This document shows positions 48,346 through 60,200 of a DNA stretch of 64,000 bases, piece by piece. Within the stretch, counting starts at the first letter, position 1. Every line of letters begins with the position of its first letter. The stretch comes from Myrica gale (taxonomy: Eukaryota; Streptophyta; Magnoliopsida; Fagales; Myricaceae). The stretch is from positions 17,618,001-17,682,000 of the forward strand of contig OZ005604.1 in assembly GCA_963930655.1 (NCBI GenBank). The letters run 5' to 3'. The position numbers and the translations under genes are program-made. The notes under the pieces are model-generated. The model was given only the letters and a program-made list of their open reading frames with translations. It ran no database searches and had not been told where the DNA came from.

Positions 48346-51300
48346 ATTAAAACAAAAGTCCTTTCCGAGCATGCGAAACACGTTCTTGGTAAAAACAAGT
48401 CCTTCCCGAATGTAAAAACAAAGCCTTCAACAATATCTTCCCTAGACATTAACATGAAAATAAAGAGCATTTCCGCATGTGACAAACCCGAATACCCTGG
48501 TTGATTTTCTACACCCTTGCCTTAGTCGAGTTTTGTCTGAGTTTCTTAGATAATAACACAGAACAACATAACACTTATTTAGGATAGGAAAAGACAAATT
48601 GGGCTTAATGGAAGAAAAATGCATACCAAAATTACCCCCGGCTCTTCCTTTTTTCTACGGTTTTTCCCTTTTCTCTCTTGCTCGGAATTCTCCCTTCATC
48701 TTTTGCTTCGGTTAGCGGGTCTCTCTCACGTCACTCTCCTCTCCTATTTTATTAGATAGGTGTGCTCGGTCTCTCCTTATGTCGTCAGTCGAGCAAGTCT
48801 CACTTAAATATATGCGACTAACTAAAGGTGAATTCCCCCTGGCCATCCTACATTCCCTACTCTAGGCTAGGCGAATCTTGAGCCAATCATAAAAAGCCAA
48901 CAAGTCTCTCATATATCACGTCTCTTTCACAAAGATCAAGCTAAATGGACGAGCCAATCACAAGACTCCACCTAAACGTCCAGCTAAATTTGGATAAGAA
49001 GGCATTAAATACTCCTCACATGGTTAAAACACGTGGAAAAACAAGTACGTCATTTGCATAAAAGAGCGCCTAAGTCACAAAATTCTCGGGCACTCCAACC
49101 AGGAATGTCTGCCGACATCCCGGGCTCCAGAGCTCCCGAGTAGCGCTCGGTGTCTCAGTTCTCAGGCATGCTGCTCTAGGTAAGCCCGAACCTCCCATTC
49201 CTCCCCGGGTTCTTCCTATTCGGTGACTCCGTATGTTTCCACTTGGAGACCCCAACCTCACCGTTCATTTACCCTGGTCATCCATACCCAATGCCCCCGA
49301 GAATTTTCCTTCGGCCATTTGATACTCCATTACCCCGGCCTCAACACATACCGACCCCGGGCAGTCTTTCTGGGGCTTCCACGGGAGTTCCCTGGTCAGT
49401 ACTCCAGAGCATGCAGGGCTCAGCACACCCGGGAGTGCAGCAATCGACCAGACCGGGAGAACAACACTCGGTCAGCCCGTGTACCCTTGTATCCAATGTC
49501 TTAATGCAGCTACTTATATTTGGCTCTAAGTTGAAAAATACTGGAAGATTAGGCAAAACTAAATATGACAAAGCCTTTAATAACAAATATGAAGCTTATA
49601 AGGAAATAATATGCAAACCAATGCAAACAAAGGCAAACACTTACTTGAATAATTGATTTTTAAGCTTAATAAAGTAATAATTTAGACTTATTTAAACTAA
49701 AAAAAACTCTAAAGAGTATATTATTTAATAAGTCAAATAACTGAAAATAAAGTGGGGTGTCACACCGATAAAACGACACCTAAGAAAGTTGACAAGGAAA
49801 CTACGTACAATATGCTCACCTTGCTTGGGAATTTTTGGCCAACCGATACACTGTTCAAAGAGGATGACACTTTGTCTCATAGATCTTGTCCATATACTTC
49901 CCAGCAAAATGGGTGTGATGAACGTAAACATCTTCATATTCTCAATACTATAAGATCTTTTCTCATCTCTGTCACTCTCCCTGAATCGTTCTAGGGAGAA
50001 GCTGCTCTTACTGTTGTTCATACTATTAATCGCGTTCTTTCTCCTACCATTTCAAACCAGATTCTGTATGAGCTTCTGCATGGAAAGGTGCCAAATTATT
50101 CTCTCTTGAAAATTTTCGGTTGTGCATGTTTTCTCTTACTGCCACCTCATGAGCGTACCAAACTTTAACCTCGTTCTTGTCTCTATTGTTTCCTCAGTTA
50201 TGGGATTGAACACAAAGGTTATCGATGTTATGACCCTATAACTCAGCGTCTTTGTGTATCCCATCATGTTCAGTTTTGGCAACACAAGTTCTTCACCAGT
50301 ATGTCTCCATTCCTCTGCACTTCGTCATCTCTCTCTCCTACTTTTTCTGACTCTAATAGAGATATTTATTTAGATTCTGATGCAGGTGTTGAAAGGACCC
50401 TCCAAGGCCAATTCCTTCTGAGTCTAGACTGTCGCTTGATCCTGTCATCACTCCCGATTCTACACCCACTTCCGATTTTCATTGAACTACTCGCATAAGA
50501 GCCTCTCCATCTCATCTTAATGATTTTCATTGAATTTTTTTGCTATTTTCAGTCACTCTTCATGAGCCTCGCAATTATCGCGAAGCTAGTTTTGACCCTT
50601 TTTGGAAAAAAGCTATGCTTGATGAACTCTAGGCTCTTCACAAAACTCGTACATGGGACTTGGTCGATCTGTCTCCTGGTAAGTCTGCAATTGGATGCAA
50701 GTGGGTGTACAAGATTAAGACATGAGCTGATGGGTCGGTTGAATGCTACAAAACTTGTCTTATGGCACGAGGATTTACTTAGGAATACGGTATTCACTAT
50801 GAGGAGACTTTTGCACCTATTGCACGTTTTACAATTTTTTAGATCTTTAATTGCAGTTGCAACCATTCGTCAGTAGAGCCTATTCAAAATGGATGTAAAG
50901 AATGTGTTTCTTTAATGGTGATCTGGAAGAAGAAGTTTTGAGCACACCTCCAAGGTTTTGAGCACCCACCTCAGAAGGTTTTTCGCCTTCGTAAGGCTCT
51001 TTACAGTCTCAAGCAGTCTTCCCGTACTTAGTTTTCCAAGTTCAGTTCAATTATGGCTCAAAAGGGTTTCACTCCCAGAGTATATAATTATGTCTTGTTT
51101 ATCCGTCAATCTGAGAATGATATTGTTCTCCTTTTACTTTATGTTAATGACATGGTTATTACATGCGATGATCTTTTTGGCATTCAGGTACTTCAGCTGT
51201 TCCTTAGTCAGCAGTTTGATATGAAACATTTGGGTTCCCTAAGTTATTTCTTAGGTATTGAAGTGTCCTCTTATTCAGATGGATATTATCTTTCTCAAGC

Positions 51301-52075
51301 TAAGTATGCATATGAGCTCTTGTCTCATGCCAGATTGACCGATAGTAAGACTGTTGATAGTCCTCTGGAGACGAATGTCAAACTTTTTTCCAGCGAGGGT
51401 CATCTACCTCGCTGTGACTCGTCCTGACATTTCCTATGCAGTCACCTTGGTTAGCCAGTTTATGCATTCCCTTCCCTCTACTCATTATGTCGCTATTCTC
51501 CGGATTCTTCAGTATGTTAAGGGGACTTTGTTTCATGGGCTTCATTTTTCTGCTCACTCCTCGTTGGATATTTAGACTTACTCTGATGTTGATTGGGTAG
51601 GAGATCCCATTGATCGTCGCTCCACCACTGGATATTGTTTCTTGCTCGGCACATCAATTATCTCGTGGAAAAGTAAGAAACTGACTGTTGTCTCTCGTTC
51701 CAATACGAAAGCTGAATATTGTGCCTTGGCCGATACTACCTTTGAACATTTGTGGCTTCGGTGGCTATTGCACAGTAATTGTGTTCTTTTTTCTGATAGT
51801 TCACCTCTTCACTATGACAACACGAGTGTCATTCATATAGCTCACAATGATGTTTTAATGAGCGCACAAAACATCTTGAAATCGACTGTCATTTGATCCG
51901 TCATCATATCAAGAAAGATACTCTTTTCTTGCATCATGTTCCTTCTGCAAATTAGCTTGCTGATAGTTTCACCAAGGCTCATCCTCCTGGACGTTATCAA
52001 GATTTGGTCGACAATCTCAAGTTAGCATCTTTGCTCCCACCTTGAGTTTAAAGGGGGCGTTAGTATATCTTTCTA

Positions 52076-52500
52076 GGGTTAAAAACATTTTGCCCTCTCA
52101 TCTTTGGGGTCATTTACACTTTGCACTCCGATGTATTATTTTTGACACATTAGACCCCTTAACTTCCACATTTTTTCAATTTGGACTCCGTACCCAAATT
52201 GCCTGTCAATTTAGATGGATTCCGTCAAAATATTTATACATTGCCTCCTTATCTTTGGAGGTATGTATATATTGTCCCCTTATCTTTGAGAGAATGTACA
52301 CATTGTCTCCCTTATCTTTGGGGGCATTTACACATTGCACTCCACGTTTTGACAGAATCTGTCTAAATTAAAGGTCAATTTGGGTATGAGGTCTAAATTG
52401 AAAAAATGTGGAAGTTAAGAGGTCCAATGTGTCAAAAATAATACATCGGGTGCAAAGTGTAGATGACCCTAAAGATGAGGGGGCAAAGCGTATTTAACCC
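52076..52500. mobile_element. Mutator-type MITE nested in the copia 3' LTR
   Basis: A 425-bp element with inverted repeats of about 130 bp: left GGGTTAAAAACATTTTGCCC, right reading inward GGGTTAAATACGCTTTGCCC. Both continue through CATTTACACTTTGCA and ACTTCCACATTTTTTCAATT. A 9-bp duplication with one mismatch flanks it, ATCTTTCTA (52067-52075) and ATTTTTCTA (52501-52509). The centre has several ATTGTCNCCTTATCTTTG repeats. It inserted after the retrotransposon. Confidence 0.85.
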
Positions 52501-52756
52501 ATTTTTCTATCTTTCTGATTCCGGAAGATCATAGAAATATATCTTCCATGATCTTCCTGAATCAGGACGATATTCTCATATAAAGAATATTGTGATTTGT
52601 TATCAGATTGTGATTTGTAATTTTTTGTCGATGCTGATTACCTTTTATAGCTCTCCCTCTTCCTATAAAATGATGAGTCATTGAACAATTTATACACATC
52701 TAAATATACAAAATATTTTTCATTCTCTATGTCCTTTATATTATTCCAACACTCCC

Positions 52757-53398
52757 AATGATACTCCGTCTTCTCTATATGTGGACCCTAATCTTACAGG
52801 GGAGCAGAGGAAATTACACGGCTTATTCAAAAAGACTAATACAATCTCGAGAAAAGATTTCAAGTTTTCAATGTGGGACTGTGAGAGGGGAAGAAAAAAA
52901 GCATGACATGTGGGCTTGTTTGGGAAGTATGGGTTAAGATTTACTTTTAGTTATGGGTTTAGATTTTAATTTTCAAATTTGTATACTAATCTTGTTTGGT
53001 TGGTTAAGTTTTGGACTCATTTAAAGTTATCATGATATTTTTAAAAATAAAAATAAATTAATTTACAAAAATCAGAAAATTATAAAAATTCAAAAATTTA
53101 CTTAAAAATATTTACACAATTAAGAATATTAGAAAATATTTTAGAAAAAATAAAATTAACAACAAAATTAATAATAAACTAGAAAATCCAAAATAATATA
53201 GGTAAAATTTTATAAAATAAATAAATAAAACATACAAATTTGGGGACATTTACTAAAATAAAAAGCAAAATTAATTAAAAAAATCATAAGAAATAAAAAA
53301 TGAGAAAACATAAAACTATAGGAAAACTATAAAAACTTATCAAATATTTAAATATCTAGAAAACATAAAAAAATAGAAAATTTTAAAAATAGTTGAGA
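52757..53398. other. Intergenic, no gene seen
   Basis: Very AT-rich, low-complexity sequence (from about 53030 on) with no recognised feature. Confidence 0.45.
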
Positions 53399-53636
53399 CA
53401 ACCCCGGATTGAGTACATGGGTGTACTGCAGTTGCAACTTTGCAGATGGGTGTTTTTCTTTCTTTTGTGTTTTTGTCAAATTGATTGCGGTTCTTATGGT
53501 AGCAATGCGAAGCAAAAGTGAAGCACGACAATGGCTTGGCACAACCCCGGATTGAGAATATATGGATGTACTGCAGTTTGCAACTTTACAGAGGATTTTC
53601 TTTTTGTTTTTGTCAAATCGATTGCGGTTCTTATGT
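53399..53636. repeat. 142-bp tandem duplication
   Basis: Copies at 53399-53499 and 53541-53635 both start CAACCCCGGATTGAG, contain TGTACTGCAGT, and end GATTGCGGTTCTTATG. The MITE at 53639 inserted at the end of the second copy. Confidence 0.75.
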
Positions 53637-53638
53637 AA

Positions 53639-54318
53639 GAGCATTCCTAGTAGCTTATTTAAATTTGGCTCTCTATTTTAACCAAAAAGTACACTTCTTT
53701 ATTTTAACTATCAACTTTCTAAAAACACCCACAGCAGCTTCTCTATTTTAACCATCTAATTTTACTATTCTATTTAAATATTATTATTCAAAGATTTCTT
53801 TATTATTTCTCTAACATTTATATTTTTTAATATTCGTTTTATTGTAACGGTTATATTTTTGAATATTTGTCTTATCCTAAAAAGAGTGGATTTTTTAATT
53901 TTTGTCTTTTCCTAACGCTCAGCATTTTTTAAGTTTATCTTATCTCAACGATTAGATTTTTTAAAAATTTTCTTATCCTAACGGTCATATTTATAAATAG
54001 TCGTCTTATTTTAACGATCATATTTTTAAAAATGTATTAAATTAGTCTTTATTTAGTTTAAAATGTATTAAGTTAGTCTTTATTTAGTCTAAAATGTATT
54101 AAGAAAAGAGAAAGAAAAATAAGAAAATATTAATATTTTATTATAGAGAAGTGAACAGTGGTTATCTAAATATAGAGAACCACTGTTCACATGTTAAAAT
54201 TTTTAGCTAAAAACTGTTAAAATAGATAAGCTGTTAAAGAGTGTTTTTTGACTTTTTTGTTAAATTGGTTCTCTATTCTAACCAAAATGTTAGAATAGAG
54301 AACCTATTAGGAATGCTC
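53639..54318. mobile_element. Harbinger/Tourist-like MITE
   Basis: A 680-bp AT-rich element with inverted ends GAGCATTCCTAGTAG (left) and, reading inward from the right, GAGCATTCCTAATAG. It is flanked by a 3-bp TAA duplication (53636-53638, 54319-54321). TWA duplications suit PIF/Harbinger MITEs. The inner arms TTGGCTCTCTATTTTAACCA and TTGGTTCTCTATTCTAACCA lie in direct, not inverted, orientation. No coding capacity. Confidence 0.65.
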
Positions 54319-54483
54319 TAAGCAATACTCAGTAGCCCCTTTCTTTGTTTTCTCCTCGGTTCTGGTGCGCAGATCAGATCATTTTCACTCATTACATAGT
54401 TCGGTGAGTGACTGCTAGCTAACCAATCATGCCAGTCCCTTTCATTAATTAATAAATAGATTTGTTGAAAAATTATCCCAGGT

Positions 54484-54967
54484 GATGTTAGTTTCGAGAA
54501 AAAATGTAGGATTTTAGAGAAGTTGTGAATTTTTATGCTGAATAGTATTTTATTGATGTTCGTGTAAAGTGGAGAGAGAAATGATTTGATATAATTGTTT
54601 AATAAAAAAGTATTGGAGATATGTGAAAAAGTATAGAGAGAGAAAATTTATGTTGAATAAAAAATTTAAAAGTTGTTGGAGATTGTGTAAAATGTATTGG
54701 TTTTTGTGTTTAAATTATGAATATGTTCGGTGGTAGAATTGTGAATATACTTAGAATCCTGAAAAAATTGTGAAAACGAACATACCCTAGAGTGTGTTTT
54801 AGCGTTAAAATTTTGAATATTTTAAAATTTTGGAGTATTGAATTTGGTGAAAGAGTAAAGAGGTTGATAATTTTTATATTTATTATAATAAAAAGTAATA
54901 ATTTAATAGAGAGATTATATTATAATTTTTTATTGTGTTAAAATTTTAGATTTCAAACGCAACCGTA
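54484..54967. repeat. Two adjacent short AT-rich MITE-like repeats
   Basis: The first (54484-54786) starts GTGATGTTAGTTTCGAG and ends GAAAACGAACATACCC. The second (about 54793-54967) starts TGTGTTTTAGCGTTAAAATT and ends AATTTTAGATTTCAAACGCA. Each is an imperfect inverted pair built from AAAATTTTGGA-type sequence like the GTTTGTTT repeats elsewhere. Confidence 0.45.
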
Positions 54968-55138
54968 GTATGAGTAAATAATATAAATAATTCGACCCAA
55001 ATTCATAAACTTTAGGTTAAGTGGTGTCTCACGGGAATACGTTACACTACGGGGATAACTCCGCCGCCCTTAGAGCCATTTGTTTTCCACCCCTTCAACA
55101 GCACTAGGTCGTCTAAGCTTTTGGCGTGGACTCCCGAG

Positions 55139-56797
55139 TAGGGGTGTTCAAAAATCATCCGATACGATTTCTCCAGACTTATATTCGTTTTAATATGACC
55201 CGACCCGATTTCTCTACTTAGTTAAACGTGCATTTAACCCCCCCTTCCTTCTTCGTGTTTCCCCCCTTTTCTCATTCACAATTTCACTCTCCCTCTCAAA
55301 TCTCAGCCCTTTTTCCCTTTAAAAAAACCTAACTCTAACTAAGGTCTTGTCGCCGCCAGTCCCCCACTCTTGCCACTCACCGGTCACCGTTGACATTCTT
55401 CGGCCTTCGCCAATTCGTAGCCAAGTCACCCTCGACACTCAACAGCTTGCTCATCTACTCCTACTGGACGTTTGGGCTTGAGGGCTTGTAATCACAGTAA
55501 GCACCTACACAACTTTGATCCATTGTCTTCTATTCTAATCTTTACATGTTAATTGTTTAGTTTCTTTTTACTCTTAAGCTACGAAAAAGGACAGATTCGC
55601 AAGTTTGCAGTGGAACTCAGTAAACTCACTGCCCTCACTCCTCAGGCAATTTTTTAATGTTGTTTTCTTCATTATTAATTTATTATTAGATTATAAAATA
55701 CCTGTGTTGATTGCTGTTGTTAATCTATTAGATTAATTTATTGAAGTTATTGTAGATATTGTTTGAACTGTGTCTGTGACGACCGACGTGTGCTGCTGTT
55801 GGAGACTTGGAGTGTTGGTTGTTGCCTTGTTGTTCATCTTTGCTCAGATCAATGTATATTTTGGCATTTTATAATTATATATAAATTGCTTGCTGAATTG
55901 GTGTATTGGGTTCTGTTATGTTGGAGATTGGGTTGTGTAACTTGTGTTGGAAATTGGAGATTGGTTTGATTTGGCTATGTAAACTCTATAGTGAAGAACT
56001 GAAAAATATATGATTGATGTCTTTGCTGGATGAGATATTTTAGTATATGAATTATGACCGAAAAATATATGCTTGCTGATTTATTGCTTGCTGAAAAATA
56101 TATGAATGATTTCCAGTTTCTTAGACTTTCGATGGTTAGTGGTTACTATAAAATTTGTTTTCTTTTGCTGATTTGGATTGGCATTTTGGTTCGTTTGTTA
56201 CTGACTTAGTGTTTATTTTTATTTTTACATTTTATTTTATTATTTTTGTTAAGTAGAATTTAGAAATGTGGAAGACGTAGGGTTTATTTTTGTTTTTACT
56301 TTTTATTTTATTATTTCTATTAATTATAATTTAGAAATGTGGAAGACTCGTATGTTAATTAGAATTTAGAAGTGTGAAAAAGTTGTATGTTTATTTTTGT
56401 TCGATTTGCAAGTGATCTCTATATATTATATATTTATATTAGATATATAGTTGATTTGTGAAAATGATTTTTACTGGACAATTTTTGCAAAGAAAACATT
56501 TTGTCTCAAACTAAATCACCGCAAATCATTTTTACCGGATATGAAATGGGTCCAACCGTCCACCGTCCAAGCTAAGGCTACATAGCCAATAACAGCTTAA
56601 AAAAACAGCTTATTTTAGGCCCAAATTCGGCTTGGGATAATATCTGCTAAAAAGCCCATTAAATAGCCAAAAATTGGTCCAACTCCGACCTAGCCGGATA
56701 TCAACCATTCGGATTCGGTTTCAGAATTCCGGTATCCAAATTTTTTTGGATATTCAGGTATGAGCTTTCCGAATCCAAATTTCGGTGCACACCCCTA
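55139..56797. mobile_element. Non-autonomous hAT element, 1.7 kb
   Basis: The left end TAGGGGTGTTCAAAAATC and right end reading inward TAGGGGTGTGCACCGAAA are flanked by an 8-bp duplication with one mismatch, CTCCCGAG (55131-55138) and TTCCCGAG (56798-56805). The subterminal regions carry CCGGATA/ATCCGATA-type motifs. The interior starts CT-rich and becomes AT-rich, like the hAT element at 7518-8996; no transposase is recognised. Confidence 0.75.
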
Positions 56798-56847
56798 TTC
56801 CCGAGACCGAAAAGGAGTTTGCACAATACCACACGACATTCTTTGCA

Positions 56848-57003
56848 GGCCAGCGCAAAGTAGTGCCTACCCAAAACTACACAGCACATGCCAATAACTT
56901 GTGACAAACACCAATTGGCACGGATTCTTTGCAGTCCAGCGCGATGTAGTGCCCTACCCAAGACGCACAACACGACATGCCAATAAACTTATGGCAAACA
57001 CGA
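56848..57003. repeat. About 85-bp tandem duplication
   Basis: Copies at about 56844-56913 and 56928-57002 share TCTTTGCAGNCCAGCGC, then GTAGTGCC, CTACCCAA and ATGCCAATAA. They lie just upstream of the poly-G run. Confidence 0.7.
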
Positions 57004-57016
57004 ATGGGCAGAAAGA

Positions 57017-57034
57017 GGGGGGGGGGGGGGGGGG
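57017..57034 (+). repeat. 18-base poly-G run
   Basis: Eighteen consecutive G bases (57017-57034) in an AT-rich region, 200 bp past the 3' end of the KNOX CDS. It could fold as a G-quadruplex. Length may be affected by assembly. Confidence 0.8.
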
Positions 57035-57233
57035 CTGAGTGGAGTTAACTTAGACCCGCTGTTCTGTAGAACAGCCTAGTGAGAATTACTATGCATTCAA
57101 AACAGCTACACGCTTCAATTGTGTCAAATCCAACCATGGGACTGTATAGCAGTTGTGGAATGTCAAGCACAACATTCATAGAACTATAAATGTTGGGAGT
57201 CGGAAAGCAGAGCAGCATATTTTTACAATATCG

Positions 57234-60200
57234 TCAAAGGAGCATAGGGGTGCAATCCATTGGAAAGGGATTGCACATAATATTGTCCATGCCGTAGTGG
57301 GGATGAGTTGCATCCATCATAACAAATTGCATATCCTCTGAAGGCTTCCAGTGGCGTTTCCTCTGATTGATGAACCAGTTGTTTATCTGCTTCAAATCTA
57401 GACCTGTGGATTCTGCAAGCGCCACCTTCTGGGACTCCTGCAAAGCACAATAAATTGCAGTAGCACAAATCATATAACTACGAACAAAACATATCACTAT
57501 TACCAATTTACCAAACACAGTTGAGATCTTAATTTCTATATAGACCATTTTGAAGTACAGAGATTAGAAACCTAAAAGCACAAATATTTTTAAAAAGTCA
57601 CATATGCCACACCACTCCCAGCTTCATTCTAATTTCTCGAAACATCATTAAAAATTCTAAGTGAATTTTGAAGGAAACAAGGTCATAGGAAGCAAGCACA
57701 ACAAAGTCTGCAATGTTAATTAAGGCAATGAACTAAGATAAATCAACAATGATCGGTTTACAGATACCGATGGGTATGGCCACTTGTAGTGTCTGCTCCA
57801 CCAGTCCAGCAACCGCTGTCGAGCTTCCTTTGGCAATTTTCCATTCTTTTTCTTCTTCAGAAACTCCTGCTTGAGACTGCCTAGATATCCACTGTACTTG
57901 CGCAGAAGCTGAACTTTCAGTTCACGGTCTTCAACTTGAGGATCTATGACATTTTCATTTGCATCAACCTCTTCTTCAGAAGATCCATTGTGACCTAAAA
58001 GATCACCTCAACCAGAGGATAAGAGGACAAGCAAACAAATTAAAACTGATTCTATCACATATTATAAGTAACCCACAAGTGATAATACAACTCACCCAAA
58101 ATAAAATACACCCAATTTTAACCATTCACATCTAACCTTATATGGTGCAGGAAGTTATGAAACAGTTGTGCCACTTCAGAACTATATAATAGCAACTTTT
58201 AAAATAGGTTAGTGAAGTCAACCCCAGCTTTTTCTGTTAGCTATGTATTATGATGAAAATTAACCTTATCATATAGACAATTTCAGTGAGTGCCAAAAAT
58301 TGACGAGCGATTAGTTTTACCCATTGAATTACCCCGAGTTGTCACTGGAAAATACCAGAAAACGAAATAATAAAAATCATAGAAACTGTTCTTTATATCA
58401 CCTTTCATACACATTTGAACAGAAACTAAATTGCAAATTTCAAGAATATGAAATGGACAGTAATCTATGTCCACAGAGGAATATACTGAATAAAAGATAG
58501 GCAACAACAGCTATTTATTGAGGAGTTTTATGAAATGGGAAATGCTGGGCATCCCGCCCACGTCCCGCCAGCATCCCGCTGGCTGACGTGGAAGTGGGTC
58601 CCAGCGTGGGGCCCAGCATTTCCCTTGAAGGGAAATTGCTGGGCCCCACCCCCACGTCAGCCAGCGGGATGCTGGCGGGACGTGTGGGCGGGATGCCCAG
58701 CATTCCCCTTATGAAATTTAGCTGACTGAATCCATAAACCTATAAAGTGCCAATACATTAATGCCAAAGACAAGCCAATGTGTGGGGAAACAGGAGGTGT
58801 CATTTATTGTCTCCAAAAAAACCGAATAATCCATTTGACTGGGGAGTATTTTAGGACTTCAGTCAGGTGTCCTCCACTTGTTTTAGTATTCCATTAACTG
58901 TATAATAAATGAAACATATATGGAAGAATAAAGAATGTGAAGATATCATCTAGAAGAAGAAGAAGGAAAATGCAGAAGTTTTGTAAGAAGATTTTATACT
59001 GGAAGAGAGCATTTTCCCAAAACAGATAATCAACTGTGAAACAATTAATGCCTAAATCACCAAAACAAATGAAGAAAAAGAATTGATGAATGTTATAGCA
59101 GCAAGAAGAAAGAAGACTAACTTGTTACCATTAATTTTAGAATTAAGCAAAATTAACATTGAAAGCATTGCAAAGAAAATAGAACCAATTGTGAATGCAG
59201 AAACTTAACACTATAGCTTTTGGAATGATTGCCGTATATCATGCTTGAGAACTGATTGACGTGTTTAAAGGAGAGTTATTCTTCACAATTATATAGTGAA
59301 TCAGGAGAAATGATATACACATGCATGGAATGTATGAAGCTGTGAAATTGATTGACGTGTTTAAAAAAGAGTTATTCTTCAAGATTATATATTGAATCTA
59401 GAGAAATGATATACACATGCATGGAATGTAAGAAGTTGTGAAAATCAATTTATGATACCTCTACATTGGTCAGCGGACAATTCTCCAATTTGAAACAAAC
59501 TCAAACTAGAGGATCCGCATTAACACATAAGATTTTCTTGGCTAGAAATAACATGAAATTAAACACGGAGGGTTCTCATTTAATTCTACTGTATCTTAGA
59601 TTGTTTTTCTTGATTATCAAATGCACACGCTAGCAATAATTCCTTCTAGGTGGTTAATGTACCAATGTATTTGGTAGTGAAAAGCTAGCAAGAGTCCCAC
59701 AAATGCAGTGAAAAAAGTATACAACTTCACGCTTTACTTCAAATTCCATAATAAAAACGTTTCATAGACCGAAATTCAGAGTAGGATCTAAACACAGGTG
59801 GAGACATGTTTTGGGCAAGACACAGCTTGCTTTAAGTAGATAAATAAGTAGCTGAATACCCATCCAAACTCTTAATCAAGCTCGGAGGTGCTTGATGATG
59901 AGAAAACATTGTTCATTTACTATAAAGTTTTGTGCAGTCTTGTCATAATCTTAATGCAGCAACGAAGGATGTATATGAATCAAGAAACAAGAACAGGAGG
60001 AAGATTCATGCAACTAAATAAAAGGTTGCAGAAGACATGCATTTAAAGACTTGAGTTTCTGTGTGCAGAAAATCCTTTATGGTGCACGTGGAGTCCAACC
60101 AATCAAGCGCACTTCTTCTAGAACAAGGCCATTGTCCTCTTTATACAAATAGTATACGTATGGATTCGGTTTCCTTGTAAGATCTTCGGCTGACGTCTCA

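Larger units (their letters stand above)
46255..49764. mobile_element. Probable solo LTR (3.5 kb) nested in the copia element
   Basis: A 3510-bp insertion starting TGTCACGTC and ending GGTGTCACA, that is TG...CA. It is flanked by a near-identical 5-bp duplication, GCGAT (46250-46254) and CCGAT (49765-49769). No coding domain is recognised. It contains a 141-bp tandem duplication, a 48-bp-period minisatellite and AT-rich ends. Size, TG...CA ends and 5-bp duplication suggest the solo LTR of a large Ty3/gypsy-type element. A non-autonomous LTR element with unrecognised internal LTRs is the alternative. It is younger than the copia host element. Confidence 0.65.
45177..52751 (+). mobile_element. 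Ty1/copia LTR retrotransposon, old and broken
   Basis: Flanked by a perfect 5-bp duplication, CTCCC, at 45172-45176 and 52752-52756. The 5' LTR is 45177-45425 (starting TGTTAG, ending CA). It is followed at once by a primer-binding site TGGTATCAGAGCC of the initiator-Met tRNA type. A purine tract AAAGGGGGC precedes the 3' LTR (about 52058-52751, enlarged by a nested 425-bp element). Remnants of gag (about 46080-46250), integrase, reverse transcriptase and RNase H (to about 52020) follow the copia order. The element is broken many times, and much of the interior between gag and integrase is missing. A 3.5 kb LTR-like sequence is nested at 46255-49764. The two LTRs differ visibly, by roughly one base in seven by eye, so insertion is probably many million years old. 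Confidence 0.9.

Noticed and set aside
47663-48381. Open frames across the minisatellite suggesting a repeat protein
   Set aside because: The 48-bp period keeps frames open by default; units of 47 bp and stops break it, and the context is noncoding LTR-like DNA.
49223-49656. Overlapping open frames near the end of the nested LTR-like sequence
   Set aside because: Composition is Pro/Ser-rich because of local C-richness; no domain recognised in either frame.
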